DNA of 64,000 nucleotides, from NCBI GenBank assembly GCA_028689735.1, contig JAQVCP010000001.1, forward strand, positions 1-64,000, given 5' to 3'. This stretch comes from Hespellia sp. (GTDB taxonomy: Bacteria; Bacillota; Clostridia; Lachnospirales; Lachnospiraceae). Each line of letters begins with the position of its first letter. Positions within the stretch are counted from its first letter, which is position 1. Position numbers and translations under genes: made by a program. This document shows, one piece after another, positions 10,521 to 19,349 of this stretch. The notes under the pieces are model-generated. The model made no database searches, was not told where the DNA came from, and saw nothing but the letters and a program-made list of their open reading frames with translations.

Positions 10521-10550
10521 AAAAAGCACCCTATCTTAATGATAAGGCGC
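10521..10550 (-). terminator. Intrinsic terminator of TIGR00266-family gene
   Basis: RNA stem GCGCCUUAUC-AUUAA-GAUAGGGUGC (10 bp, G-U allowed) then UUUUU on the minus strand. Confidence 0.8.
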
Positions 10551-10602
10551 CCAAATTGTATGTATCCTTCTGCTCCCTACTCCAATGTTAACTGACAGGT
10601 TC

Positions 10603-11283
10603 TTACTTTCCGCTCGCCACGTATGGAGCAATGGAACCGGCAATATTACTGATTGGCATAGTCTGAATCACAATACGTCCAGGACCAGTAACAACAGTAT
10701 TGAACAGACCTTCTCCGCCAAGGAACATATTTTTCACTCCCGGAACTGTTGTAATATCCATAGAACAGGTCGCATCCATCATTGCAACATAACCGGTGTC
10801 AACAACAATCGACTGTCCCGCTGCCAGATCATACTCAATTGCACTTCCATCAATCTCAATAAAAACAGTTCCTGATCCGGCAATTTTCTCCATGATAAAT
10901 CCCTCACCACCGAACAGGCCGCTGCCAAGCTTCTTCTGGAAAAATACAGAAAGACTCACGCCTTCTTCGCCTGCCAGAAATGCCCTTTTCTGTACGACAA
11001 TCTCTTTTCCCGGTTCCACATTGATTGCTCTGATTTCCCCAGGGAAGCTTGATGCAAATGCGATCATGCCATTGCCGCCTTCTGCCGTATAAGAATTCAT
11101 AAATAATGATTCACCAGCAAAAATCCGTCCAAATGCTTTTCCGATTCCTCCATTCGTGTTCGTATTCATCTTCATATTCGGAGACATCCAGCTCATTGCT
11201 CCTGCCTCACAAATAATCTTTTCCCCCGCCTCACATTTGCAGACCGCTACCGGAAAGCTGCCACCTTTGATCTCATATTGCAT
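10603..11283 (-). CDS. TIGR00266 / AIM24-family protein
   Basis: MQYEIKGGSFPVAVCKCEAGEKIICEAGAMSWMSPNMKMNT..., typical of the family; start chosen after GGAGG. Confidence 0.8.
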   Translation of the reverse strand: MQYEIKGGSFPVAVCKCEAGEKIICEAGAMSWMSPNMKMNTNTNGGIGKAFGRIFAGESLFMNSYTAEGGNGMIAFASSFPGEIRAINVEPGKEIVVQKRAFLAGEEGVSLSVFFQKKLGSGLFGGEGFIMEKIAGSGTVFIEIDGSAIEYDLAAGQSIVVDTGYVAMMDATCSMDITTVPGVKNMFLGGEGLFNTVVTGPGRIVIQTMPISNIAGSIAPYVASGK

Positions 11284-11477
11284 CGTAAAATCCTCCTTTT
11301 GCTGTGTACTGGTCAATTGCTTACTGATTTCATTGTACCATGTCTGTTGATTGGAAAAAAGCACCTTTTGTCATGTTGCATATATTGTAATTGTCTTGTT
11401 TCATATATTGTAACAGACTTACAAACTCTTTGGAACCATTTTCACTGGTCATATTCAGAAAAATTTCACTTCTAGCC

Positions 11478-12155
11478 TCACAAAAAACTCCTCACCACGA
11501 ACCAAACCACCGGCACCAAAAGCGACGGCAGCATATTGAGTGTCTTGCAGTCCTTGATTTTTAAAATTGAAAGCCCTGAACTTGCAATTAGGAACCCGCC
11601 AACAATGGAAATCTCGGTCATCAGCTCTGCGGTCATAAACTCTCCCATGAATCCGGCCAAAACAAAAATAGCTCCCTGCCAGAAAAACAACACAATGGCA
11701 GCCAATGCCATTCCGATTCCATAAGTGGATGCCAATACCATGGATGTCACAAAATCCAGTGTTGCATTGGTAAACAGGTACGTGTTATCCCCATACAACG
11801 CACTCTGAATCGGGCCCAGAATCGACAAGGTTCCGATGCAGTAAAGCAAGATTCCTGTGGACAATCCCTGCCCCAGATTACTGGCGGAAAACTTTGCCGT
11901 AAGGTTTTGAAATCTCCCTTCCAAATCCAGCATCGTCCCCAGAAGACTTCCAACCGCCAGACTCAAAATAAAAAGTACCGGAAATGTACTCTTCGACATG
12001 TTCTGCACAACAGCATTGATTCCAAGCCCCGTTGCAGCCAGTCCCATGGCTGTAAAAAGTGCATGTTGATATTCTTCCTTGATTCCCTTTTTTACAGCAC
12101 TTCCAATAATACTCCCCGTCAATATGGTTCCAGTATTCACAATCGTTCCTAACAT
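11478..12155 (-). CDS. DUF554 family membrane protein
   Basis: 225 aa; MLGTIVNTGTILTGSIIGSAVKKGIKEEYQHALFTAMGLAATGLGINA. Confidence 0.8.
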   Translation of the reverse strand: MLGTIVNTGTILTGSIIGSAVKKGIKEEYQHALFTAMGLAATGLGINAVVQNMSKSTFPVLFILSLAVGSLLGTMLDLEGRFQNLTAKFSASNLGQGLSTGILLYCIGTLSILGPIQSALYGDNTYLFTNATLDFVTSMVLASTYGIGMALAAIVLFFWQGAIFVLAGFMGEFMTAELMTEISIVGGFLIASSGLSILKIKDCKTLNMLPSLLVPVVWFVVRSFL

Positions 12156-12240
12156 GATTTCTTCCCCGCATTCTATGTTCTCTTATAGATGAATTTCTCT
12201 CTGCCTTTTATCTTACATTAAGTCTTCCACAAATGCAAAA

Positions 12241-12275
12241 ACAAGTTAGCAAAGATCACGCTCTCTGCTAACTTG
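12241..12275 (-). terminator. Intrinsic terminator downstream of desulfoferrodoxin
   Basis: ACAAGTTAGCA / TGCTAACTTGT 11-bp stem with T tract. Confidence 0.75.
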
Positions 12276-12309
12276 TTTTTCTCTTAAGAAGATGAAACTA
12301 TATCCACTC

Positions 12310-12684
12310 CTACAGTTCTTTTTTCCAAAGTCCATGTAAGTTACAGTACTCATAAACCGCTGTTGGTTTTTCTCCATTCAATAAGAATTCAGCCTTTGGC
12401 GCTGCTCCCGGAACCAGGTTCTTTTTCTGGATTCCATTCTCTGTCTCAAGATAAATCCATTGAATAAAATGTTCCTCTAACATTGGATGCTCTACCGATC
12501 CAACTACTACAGATACCTTATCACCATCTACTGTTACAGCCGGAACATGCTTTTCCTGCGCTGCATCTGTTGTATTCGCTGCCAGCTCTTCCATTTTCTG
12601 TCCGCAGCATTGAATCGGAACGCCAGACTCCTTTACCACTTCTACAATATTTCCACATACTTGACATTTTAAAAATTTAGCCAT
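12310..12684 (-). CDS. dfx: Desulfoferrodoxin / superoxide reductase
   Basis: 124 aa; N-terminal CQVCGN...QCCGQ centre, SOR ligands EKHVPA, EHPMLEEHFIQWI, EYCNLHGLW. Confidence 0.9.
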   Translation of the reverse strand: MAKFLKCQVCGNIVEVVKESGVPIQCCGQKMEELAANTTDAAQEKHVPAVTVDGDKVSVVVGSVEHPMLEEHFIQWIYLETENGIQKKNLVPGAAPKAEFLLNGEKPTAVYEYCNLHGLWKKEL

Positions 12685-12794
12685 TTTCTTTTCCTCCTAA
12701 ATGATATGATTATTTGTTATTATAGCTACATAACTGTTTTTCTTTCAGTTGTTTTCTTGTTGATTACATCCTATCACATAGGACGATATCTTAT

Positions 12795-12810
12795 TGTTGC
12801 AATTGCAACA
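12795..12810. promoter_or_regulatory. 16-bp palindrome TGTTGCAATTGCAACA (putative Crp/Fnr-family operator)
   Basis: Perfect palindrome ~110 nt upstream of dfx; identical to 15426-15441 upstream of the Crp/Fnr gene. Confidence 0.75.
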
Positions 12811-12877
12811 TTTTTTAAAATGTTTTAAATTGTTTCGACTTGATTTTTTTATCAGTTCCTTTCAAAATCCCGCAACT

Positions 12878-13657
12878 TTATCCGAGTGCTACATCCAACA
12901 CCATCATCAGTACAAATCCCAACGCAACGCCAATTGTTCCGATGTTTGAATGCTCTCCCATCTGTGATTCCGGAATCAGTTCTTCCACCACTACATAAAT
13001 CATAGCTCCCGCTGCAAACGCGAGAAGGTAGGGCAGAATCGGAACTACCATATCTGCCAGTAAAATCGTAATCACTGCCGCTATCGGTTCCACGATTCCA
13101 GAAAGTGTTCCATAAGTAAATGCTTTTCCTTTTGATAATCCCTCACTCCTGAGCGGCATGGAGATAATTGCACCTTCTGGAAAATTCTGAATCGCAATCC
13201 CCAGTGCCAGGGCAAATGCTCCCGCAATAGAAATTCCGGTATTGCCAATAATCACTCCTGCAAATACAACGCCTACCGCCATACCTTCCGGAATATTATG
13301 CAGTGTCACCGCCAGAACCAGCATCGTTGATTTCTTTAGATTAGCTTTCATTCCTTCCGGCTTCTCATCATCCATATGAAGATGAGGAATGATGGTATCA
13401 AGCAAAAGTAAAAATGCCATTCCGAGCAAAAATCCCACGGTCGCCGGAATCCATGCCGTCTTCCCCTGTTCTGCCGCCATATCGATGGATGGGATCAGCA
13501 GCGACCAGACTGACGCTGCAATCATCACCCCGGATGCAAATCCCAGCAAAGCTTTCTGCGTCAATGCTCCCATTTCCTTTTTCATAAAAAATACCATGCC
13601 AGCTCCCAATGTCGTTCCGACAAAAGGAATCAGCAGGCCTATATATACATTATTCAT
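12878..13657 (-). CDS. ZIP-family metal transporter
   Basis: 259 aa; HNIPEGMAVGVVFAG and NFPEGAIISMPLR ZIP motifs. Confidence 0.9.
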   Translation of the reverse strand: MNNVYIGLLIPFVGTTLGAGMVFFMKKEMGALTQKALLGFASGVMIAASVWSLLIPSIDMAAEQGKTAWIPATVGFLLGMAFLLLLDTIIPHLHMDDEKPEGMKANLKKSTMLVLAVTLHNIPEGMAVGVVFAGVIIGNTGISIAGAFALALGIAIQNFPEGAIISMPLRSEGLSKGKAFTYGTLSGIVEPIAAVITILLADMVVPILPYLLAFAAGAMIYVVVEELIPESQMGEHSNIGTIGVALGFVLMMVLDVALG

Positions 13658-13730
13658 TCATCCTCTCCTTCGTCATTCTTTTTCTCTCTTTCTTGTCTCT
13701 TCTGTATCACCACTGCTCCTTCTATATCTC

Positions 13731-13796
13731 TTCTGCCTTTGTACTACTGGTGGCTACATCTGCTTCTGCCTTTGTACTGCTGGCGACTACATCTGC
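13731..13796. repeat. 33-nt tandem duplication (2 copies)
   Basis: ttctgcctttgtactactggtggctacatctgc / ttctgcctttgtactgctggcgactacatctgc. Confidence 0.9.
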
Positions 13797-13969
13797 TTCC
13801 GCACAATCTTATATTCATCACCAGACTGGTAGTAGGGACAATGGGCAAAATCACCCTGCATAAACCGCATCATCTCATCCTCATCCAGATTCTGCTGACA
13901 GACATAGTACTCATAGTCTTCATCGTATTCATAATTTGCGCAATCCTCACACTTTGACTGACCAGTCAT
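13787..13969 (-). CDS. Small Cys-containing protein, DUF6472-like
   Basis: 60 aa MTGQSKCEDCANYEYDEDYEYYVCQQNLDEDEMMRFMQGDFAHCPYYQSGDEYKIVRKQM. Confidence 0.65.
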   Translation of the reverse strand: MTGQSKCEDCANYEYDEDYEYYVCQQNLDEDEMMRFMQGDFAHCPYYQSGDEYKIVRKQM

Positions 13970-14078
13970 CTCACCCTCCTGTTATCATATACAGAACATA
14001 TCCTGTTGGTTCATATCGAATCTCCTATCCATTTGGTAGTGAACCAGTTCCTCAAACATCATACACTCTATTATGTAA

Positions 14079-14123
14079 GTCAAAACGGATATTCGCAATC
14101 CGCTTTGCTGCTTGCTCATAACC
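14079..14123 (-). repeat. Dispersed repeat family A, copy 3
   Basis: 31-nt core gtcaaaacggatattcgcaatccgctttgct identical to 17916-17946. Confidence 0.9.
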
Positions 14124-14127
14124 TTCG

Positions 14128-14310
14128 CTACGCGATCGGCGCCTCAATAATTGTATATTGCAGCCACTCATATAACAAATACGTTCCTTCTGCAATCTCT
14201 GCCGGAAGCAGCGCACGCGCTACAAGCTTCGGCTCCGCCTCTACTCCGATCTGTCTGAGATATACATAATCTCCATCGATTCTCTCCACTTGATACGTAC
14301 AACTAAACAT
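14128..14310 (-). CDS. Hypothetical small protein
   Basis: 60 aa ORF overlapping the upstream CarD-like gene by 8 nt. Confidence 0.5.
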   Translation of the reverse strand: MFSCTYQVERIDGDYVYLRQIGVEAEPKLVARALLPAEIAEGTYLLYEWLQYTIIEAPIA

Positions 14311-14623
14311 GGGTCTCCTCCTTCTTCATCTCCTGAATTCGCGCCTCACTCCGCTCCAGAACGTAGCGGATCTCACCCTTGATCAGTTCATCCTTTTCCG
14401 TTCCATCCTGCTGCATTGCCTTTGCCTGCTCCACTGTGATCAGAGTCCGCAGTGTCACTTTGTGGTCTTCTACCGGTATGTAAGACATTTTCTTCTTATC
14501 ATATACGGAACGCAGCAGATAATACGGTACCGGTTCCTCATTTTTCAGTCCCAGCTTCGTGATGTCCGCCACATGGCACACCCCGATTGCCTCACTAAAT
14601 ATCACATCTTTTTTCTGAAACAT
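14303..14623 (-). CDS. CarD-like N-terminal domain protein
   Basis: 106 aa; MFQKKDVIFSEAIGVCHVADITKL...YYLLRSVYDKKKMSYIPVED. Confidence 0.65.
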   Translation of the reverse strand: MFQKKDVIFSEAIGVCHVADITKLGLKNEEPVPYYLLRSVYDKKKMSYIPVEDHKVTLRTLITVEQAKAMQQDGTEKDELIKGEIRYVLERSEARIQEMKKEETHV

Positions 14624-14678
14624 ATTTCACACTCCATCTATTTTCTTTTGCTCTTAATCTCATTATGTGAGCGGCATA

Positions 14679-14728
14679 GCCTCATCCGACAGGCAGTGGG
14701 GCAGATTCAGAAATCCCCGCTTAACTCC
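14679..14728 (+). repeat. Dispersed repeat family A, divergent copy 4 (plus orientation)
   Basis: CCTCATCCGACAGGCAGTGGGGCAGATTCAGAAATCCCCGCTTAAC aligns with the extended consensus CTAATCAGACAAGCGGCGAAGCAGATTG. Confidence 0.5.
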
Positions 14729-14742
14729 CGCTCCACAACTAT

Positions 14743-15387
14743 CTAAAGCAGCTCCACCTTCCGCCTGCTCATCTCAAGCAGACCTTCTTCCTTCATGGAA
14801 CTGATTTCTCTTGCCATTGCGCTGCGATCCACGCAGAGATACTCCGCAAGATTGGTCACCGTGAACGGAATCTCAAACTTCTTGCTTCCATTTTTCATAG
14901 CCTGCAGCTGAAAATAATACATCAGCTTGTTCCTGGTAGACCGGTTACTGATGACTTCGATCCGCTCGCTGAGCATCTTCGCCTTCTCAGCCACAATCAT
15001 CAGAAGATTCTGAAGCAGCTTCTGATGGCATGGACAAACGTTGTGGCACATCTTCGTAATCGCCTGATATGGGATAAATGCAACCTCACATTCCTTCTCA
15101 CAGATGATCCAGAAGCTGTCTTCTTTATTATTGGAAAATCCAATGACCTCACCAAAGATATCGCTCTCCTGCAGATGGTCAAGCATCGTCTGGTTCCCCT
15201 CCATATCAAGCCGTACAAGCTGTGCGCTTCCACTCTCAATGATTCCAATATCTGTAATTCCCTCATCATAGGAGCAGATGGTCTCGCCTGTTCCATAGCT
15301 GCGTCGTTCCACCTTCAGACATCCACACATCTTCTGGCAGTCCGCCGAACTGATTTCTGAAAATAATTCACTTTTCCTAAGTCCCAT
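14743..15387 (-). CDS. Crp/Fnr-family transcriptional regulator
   Basis: 214 aa; cNMP-fold N-terminus plus HTH (FTVTNLAEYLCVDRSAMAREISSMKEEGLLEMSRRKVELL). Confidence 0.85.
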   Translation of the reverse strand: MGLRKSELFSEISSADCQKMCGCLKVERRSYGTGETICSYDEGITDIGIIESGSAQLVRLDMEGNQTMLDHLQESDIFGEVIGFSNNKEDSFWIICEKECEVAFIPYQAITKMCHNVCPCHQKLLQNLLMIVAEKAKMLSERIEVISNRSTRNKLMYYFQLQAMKNGSKKFEIPFTVTNLAEYLCVDRSAMAREISSMKEEGLLEMSRRKVELL

Positions 15388-15425
15388 GCAATCACTCCTT
15401 TGACCTCTAGCAGCCTTCTTCTCCC

Positions 15426-15441
15426 TGTTGCAATTGCAACA
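15426..15441. promoter_or_regulatory. 16-bp palindrome TGTTGCAATTGCAACA (putative autoregulatory operator)
   Basis: Identical to 12795-12810; ~40 nt upstream of the Crp/Fnr start codon. Confidence 0.75.
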
Positions 15442-15574
15442 AGTACGTTTGGTTTCATCTTACTACAAAAACACCAAAAGGTAAAGATGAATCTGATATC
15501 TTTACACTTGTTTGACATTCACATTTGATTGCGCTACCATATAGAATATTATGTCACATTTCCGGAGGCTGAGA

Positions 15575-17902
15575 ATGAAAACTTTTTTAAAACAACATTG
15601 GAAATATCTGCTGCAGACGCTGCTGCTTTCCTTATTATCTACCCTGCTGCTGTGCATACCGCTGATTACACCATGCCGTGAGGACTATGGAGAGCTTTAC
15701 TTTTCCTATACTTTAGTCTGCGCATTTTGGACAGGGGTCTTTCTGCTCTGTGCCCTCTATCCGCTCTTTTTGTGGATTGGCCGCTACGGCATTTTCCACG
15801 GATTTCTTCGGGAGAAAAAATTTAAAAGTCTGAAGCTCTGTTTTCCGATGTTGCTGCGACTGGCAATCGGGCTTTTCGCTGCTTACGAGATTCTGATGTA
15901 CCAGCATTACCGCTTTCGCTTCGCCATTCTGTCCATTTTCCGGAACGAAGCCGGTGCCTATGTCAAATTCTGCCTGGCGGTGATATGTATCGCACTGCTT
16001 CTGACGGACTTTAGCAGGGCATTTCCTGCATTTTCCAGGTGGAATGTAGATTATCCCTGGATGCTGAAGACAGTTGTCGTCCTTTTGGTTTCTTTCGTGT
16101 GCTTCTTCATTATAGAAATGTTCTGTGAAAGCAAAATGCTCACTTACATGGATATGCGTTTTTTAAACATGCTGTACTGGACGGTACTTTTGGCGATTCT
16201 CTTCCTTATATTCCGGAGATTGAAGATCAGTGCTGTTATTACACTGGTCATTGCCTATGTTCTTGGATTTGCCAACTACCTTGTGGTCATGTTCCGCGGC
16301 AGTGAGATCCTCTGGGGCGATATCACTGCATGGGGAACTGCTATGGAGGTTGTCGATAACTACAAGTTCTCACCTGACCATTATTTCGCAACCGTAACTG
16401 CGGTCTTTGTATTGACCATTCTGGTTATTCTGGCGCTGCCGATCCGGGAAGAAAAACAGCTGCTCACGAAAAAGCGGGTCCTGCAGACAGTTCTTGCAGA
16501 AGCTGCGATTATCGCATTGCTGGTCATCGCCAACATAAGCGGCGCTCTCTATGGATTCATTCAGGGAAACTTCTGGGACTATACAATTATGATGGGGCGT
16601 ACCGGATACCTCCCGTATCTGATTAGTAATATCAATTACTCCACACGGGTGACTTTAGAAGACTACTCTGCCAGCGATGCACAAAAGGTGCTGGAGGGCA
16701 GCAGCGCACTTCTGAAGGAAGAGGAGAATGATGAGGATTCCGGCATAACAGCCTCCAGCTCAAATGCGGCGCAGGCACCTAACATCATCATGATTATGGA
16801 TGAAGCATTTTCAGACCTTGCAGTCAACGGAACGCTGGAGACCAACCAAGATTACATGCCTTTCGTACATAGCATGTCCGAGAATACCGTAAAGGGAGCC
16901 TTGCACCTGTCCATCTGCGGTTCCCCCACAGCGAATACAGAATTCGAGGTGTTGAGCCGCTCTTCTCTGGCGTTTATGCCTACGGGATGTATTCCGTACA
17001 ATCAGTATATTACAACGAAGATTCCATCCCTTGCCAGTGTGCTAAAGAGCAGTGACAGCCAGTACCAGACCTATGCATACCACAGCTACTCCGCCACTGG
17101 ATATAACCGCCCGGTCGTCTATGATAATTTTGGATTCGATGAATCCCTGTTTGTAGAGGAAGAGGATATGGATGAATATGATGACACCATTCGTGATTAT
17201 ATCAGCGACTCCGATGATTTTAAGAAAGTAGAAGAAATTTTTGAGGAAAAGAAATCCGGCAATCCACTTTTTCTCTTTAATGTCACCATGCAGAATCATG
17301 GTGGATATACAACTGTATTTAATGAAGGGGAAGACAAGATTGAAGTGACCAATTTTGATGCAAATTATCAGCTTGAGACTTACCTCTCTCTGATCAAAAA
17401 GAGTGATAATGCCATCTCTGAATTGATTGCTTATTTTGAAAAGGAAGACGAGCCCGTGATGATTATCCTCTACGGAGACCACCAGCCCAAGCTTCCGGAT
17501 GAAGCCCTGGAACCGCTGATGGGAAATGAAGGCGGAACCGAGGACACAGGCGATGGAACCAGCCGCTACTCAGATGTTGCCTCCAGATATGAAGTGCCGT
17601 TTTTCATCTGGACTAACTATGATGTTGATGAGGTATCGGATCTTGATATTTCCACGAATTATCTCTCCTCCTACATCCTCGAACACGCCGGAATTCCGCT
17701 GACTGCTTACGATGAATTCCTGCTGGAACTCCGGGATTCTTATCCGGTTATCACCGCCAAAGAGTACTGGGATGCCGATGGAACCGTCCACCACTGGGAC
17801 GAAGAGACTCCGAGCGTCCTGAAAAGTTATGAGAACATTCAGTATAACTGCTTGTTCGATACAGATAATAAGCTGACTGAGTTTTTTAATGGGGTTGATT
17901 GA
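15575..17902 (+). CDS. LTA synthase family / sulfatase-fold membrane protein
   Basis: N-terminal TM segments, then NIIMIMDEAFSDLAVNG..., GDHQPKLP; GGAGG 7 nt before ATG at 15575. Confidence 0.85.
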   Translation: MKTFLKQHWKYLLQTLLLSLLSTLLLCIPLITPCREDYGELYFSYTLVCAFWTGVFLLCALYPLFLWIGRYGIFHGFLREKKFKSLKLCFPMLLRLAIGLFAAYEILMYQHYRFRFAILSIFRNEAGAYVKFCLAVICIALLLTDFSRAFPAFSRWNVDYPWMLKTVVVLLVSFVCFFIIEMFCESKMLTYMDMRFLNMLYWTVLLAILFLIFRRLKISAVITLVIAYVLGFANYLVVMFRGSEILWGDITAWGTAMEVVDNYKFSPDHYFATVTAVFVLTILVILALPIREEKQLLTKKRVLQTVLAEAAIIALLVIANISGALYGFIQGNFWDYTIMMGRTGYLPYLISNINYSTRVTLEDYSASDAQKVLEGSSALLKEEENDEDSGITASSSNAAQAPNIIMIMDEAFSDLAVNGTLETNQDYMPFVHSMSENTVKGALHLSICGSPTANTEFEVLSRSSLAFMPTGCIPYNQYITTKIPSLASVLKSSDSQYQTYAYHSYSATGYNRPVVYDNFGFDESLFVEEEDMDEYDDTIRDYISDSDDFKKVEEIFEEKKSGNPLFLFNVTMQNHGGYTTVFNEGEDKIEVTNFDANYQLETYLSLIKKSDNAISELIAYFEKEDEPVMIILYGDHQPKLPDEALEPLMGNEGGTEDTGDGTSRYSDVASRYEVPFFIWTNYDVDEVSDLDISTNYLSSYILEHAGIPLTAYDEFLLELRDSYPVITAKEYWDADGTVHHWDEETPSVLKSYENIQYNCLFDTDNKLTEFFNGVD

Positions 17903-17915
17903 GTTTTATTCAGCT

Positions 17916-17962
17916 GTCAAAACGGATATTCGCAATCCGCTTTGCTACTTCCTTGATGAGGT
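17916..17962 (-). repeat. Dispersed repeat family A, copy 5
   Basis: 31-nt core identical to 14079-14109; immediately follows the 17977-18011 terminator in minus orientation. Confidence 0.9.
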
Positions 17963-17976
17963 TAAAATAGAAAAGC

Positions 17977-18011
17977 ACCGGAGTATGACCGCCAATTGTT
18001 CATACTCCGGT
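17977..18011 (-). terminator. Intrinsic terminator (possibly bidirectional)
   Basis: Perfect 12-bp stem ACCGGAGTATGA / TCATACTCCGGT followed by GCTTTTC on the minus strand. Confidence 0.8.
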
Positions 18012-18019
18012 ATTTTAAA

Positions 18020-18304
18020 CTAACGCGCAAGATTCGCCATAAACAGCTCATACAGATCATCCGCTCCATCCGGCTTTGGGGAGTTCTCGCCCCCTCCATT
18101 GGTGCTGCGTTTCATAGAAGCATACATGTCCTCCCCTGCATTAATGAGGTCCATCTCATAAATTTCATACCCAAGCTCCTTACATTTTTCACAAAATGCA
18201 GCAAGCGGCTGTTCTTCTTTCTGCGTTGCAAGCAAAACCGCTCGAAGCGAAGAATCCCGCAATGCTTTCTTTTCCAGACTGTCCAATAATTCAATAATAT
18301 TCAT
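18020..18304 (-). CDS. Hypothetical protein (94 aa)
   Basis: MNIIELLDSLEKKALRDSSLRAVLLATQ...; own terminator downstream. Confidence 0.6.
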   Translation of the reverse strand: MNIIELLDSLEKKALRDSSLRAVLLATQKEEQPLAAFCEKCKELGYEIYEMDLINAGEDMYASMKRSTNGGGENSPKPDGADDLYELFMANLAR

Positions 18305-18338
18305 ATTATCATTCTCCCTTCTCTCTGCCTAAGGATTT

Positions 18339-18794
18339 TCACATTTCCACGACTTCCACACCCCGATGCTCCACGGAAGTGGAAAACACAATCAATGTCC
18401 TGGTTCTTCCAAACTTCTGCAACTCCCCAATAAATACATCCAGTTCCATTGTTGTCTTGAACAGGACCTCAAGCAGCATGGAATAATCCCCTGTCACACA
18501 GTTACATTCTACCACATTCAGGCATTTCTTGATAAATGGATAAAATGTCTTCTTTTCTTCCGGCTCCACCCCCAGACAGATAAATGCTTTCGTATAAAGT
18601 CCCAACGCCATTGGATTGACGATTGCCTGATATCCCGAAATATATTTTTCGCGCTCCAGCTTCTCAATGCGATTCGAGACTGCTGGAGAAGAAAGACATA
18701 CTTTCTGTGCAATTGTCTTGATGTTCATTCTGGCATCCTTCTGCAGGAGATTGAGTATCTGGATATCAATCTCGTCTATATTATCATGTTTCAT
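18339..18794 (-). CDS. Lrp/AsnC-family transcriptional regulator
   Basis: MKHDNIDEIDIQILNLLQKDARMNIKTIAQKVCLSSPAVSNRIEKLE; RAM-like C-terminal domain. Confidence 0.9.
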   Translation of the reverse strand: MKHDNIDEIDIQILNLLQKDARMNIKTIAQKVCLSSPAVSNRIEKLEREKYISGYQAIVNPMALGLYTKAFICLGVEPEEKKTFYPFIKKCLNVVECNCVTGDYSMLLEVLFKTTMELDVFIGELQKFGRTRTLIVFSTSVEHRGVEVVEM

Positions 18795-18860
18795 AAAACC
18801 TCCCCTTTCCTGTTCTTTTTGGTAACCCGGGTCTTGAAAATTCGTTATAAAAGAAAGAAA

Positions 18861-18893
18861 AAGACGTACTCCCATTCATGTGGAATACGTCTT
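18861..18893 (-). terminator. Intrinsic terminator
   Basis: AAGACGTATTCC...GGGAGTACGTCTT hairpin with CTTTTTCTTTC tail on the minus strand. Confidence 0.7.
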
Positions 18894-18948
18894 CGTATGT
18901 TTTCTTAATTTTTTCAAGTGTATCACTTTGGAAAAAAGTTGTCAACTT

Positions 18949-19206
18949 TTACAGGTCATCCCCGTCATCCCAGTCTTCATCTTCCCAATCCTGATCTTCC
19001 CAATCCTCCGTCAGATCATTGCTGCACCCATTTCCCGAGTTATAACTTCCCATTACAGTACGCTTATTGCGCTTCGGTGACCAGATTGCTCCAAGAACAA
19101 TACCAAACAAAATGCAGTCTGCAATCAGCAGCACCTTTTCTCCCATTGTCCACTCTCTATCCAAGAAAGATTTTACTACACATTTTACTTCTGTTATTTT
19201 CTCCAT
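18949..19206 (-). CDS. Small single-TM protein with acidic C-terminus
   Basis: MEKITEVKCVVKSFLDREWTMGEKVLLIADCILFGIVLGAIWSPKRN...WEDQDWEDEDWDDGDDL; AGGAG before ATG at 19206. Confidence 0.6.
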   Translation of the reverse strand: MEKITEVKCVVKSFLDREWTMGEKVLLIADCILFGIVLGAIWSPKRNKRTVMGSYNSGNGCSNDLTEDWEDQDWEDEDWDDGDDL

Positions 19207-19349
19207 TGTCTTACTCCTTTCAAAATCACGTTCACTTTTTTGTTCTATTTCCATTATAGTACGTACACACGAAATACAAAAGTAAAATAACTCTTAATTT
19301 TATTTTGCTGAAGCGAAAACTCTCTTCGGAAAACCAGAAATCCTCCACT

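Noticed and set aside
10412-10600. TPP riboswitch upstream of thiE at 9785
   Set aside because: No CUGAGA or ACCUGAUCUGG-like core is visible; only terminator-related repeats are present.
14079-17962. 31-nt exact repeats as a possible CRISPR remnant
   Set aside because: Copies are kilobases apart, intergenic, with no spacer periodicity and no cas genes. They fit a dispersed repeat family instead.
18949-19206. WEDQDWEDEDWDDGDD acidic repeat as a novel functional motif
   Set aside because: Short low-complexity tail; insufficient evidence for function.
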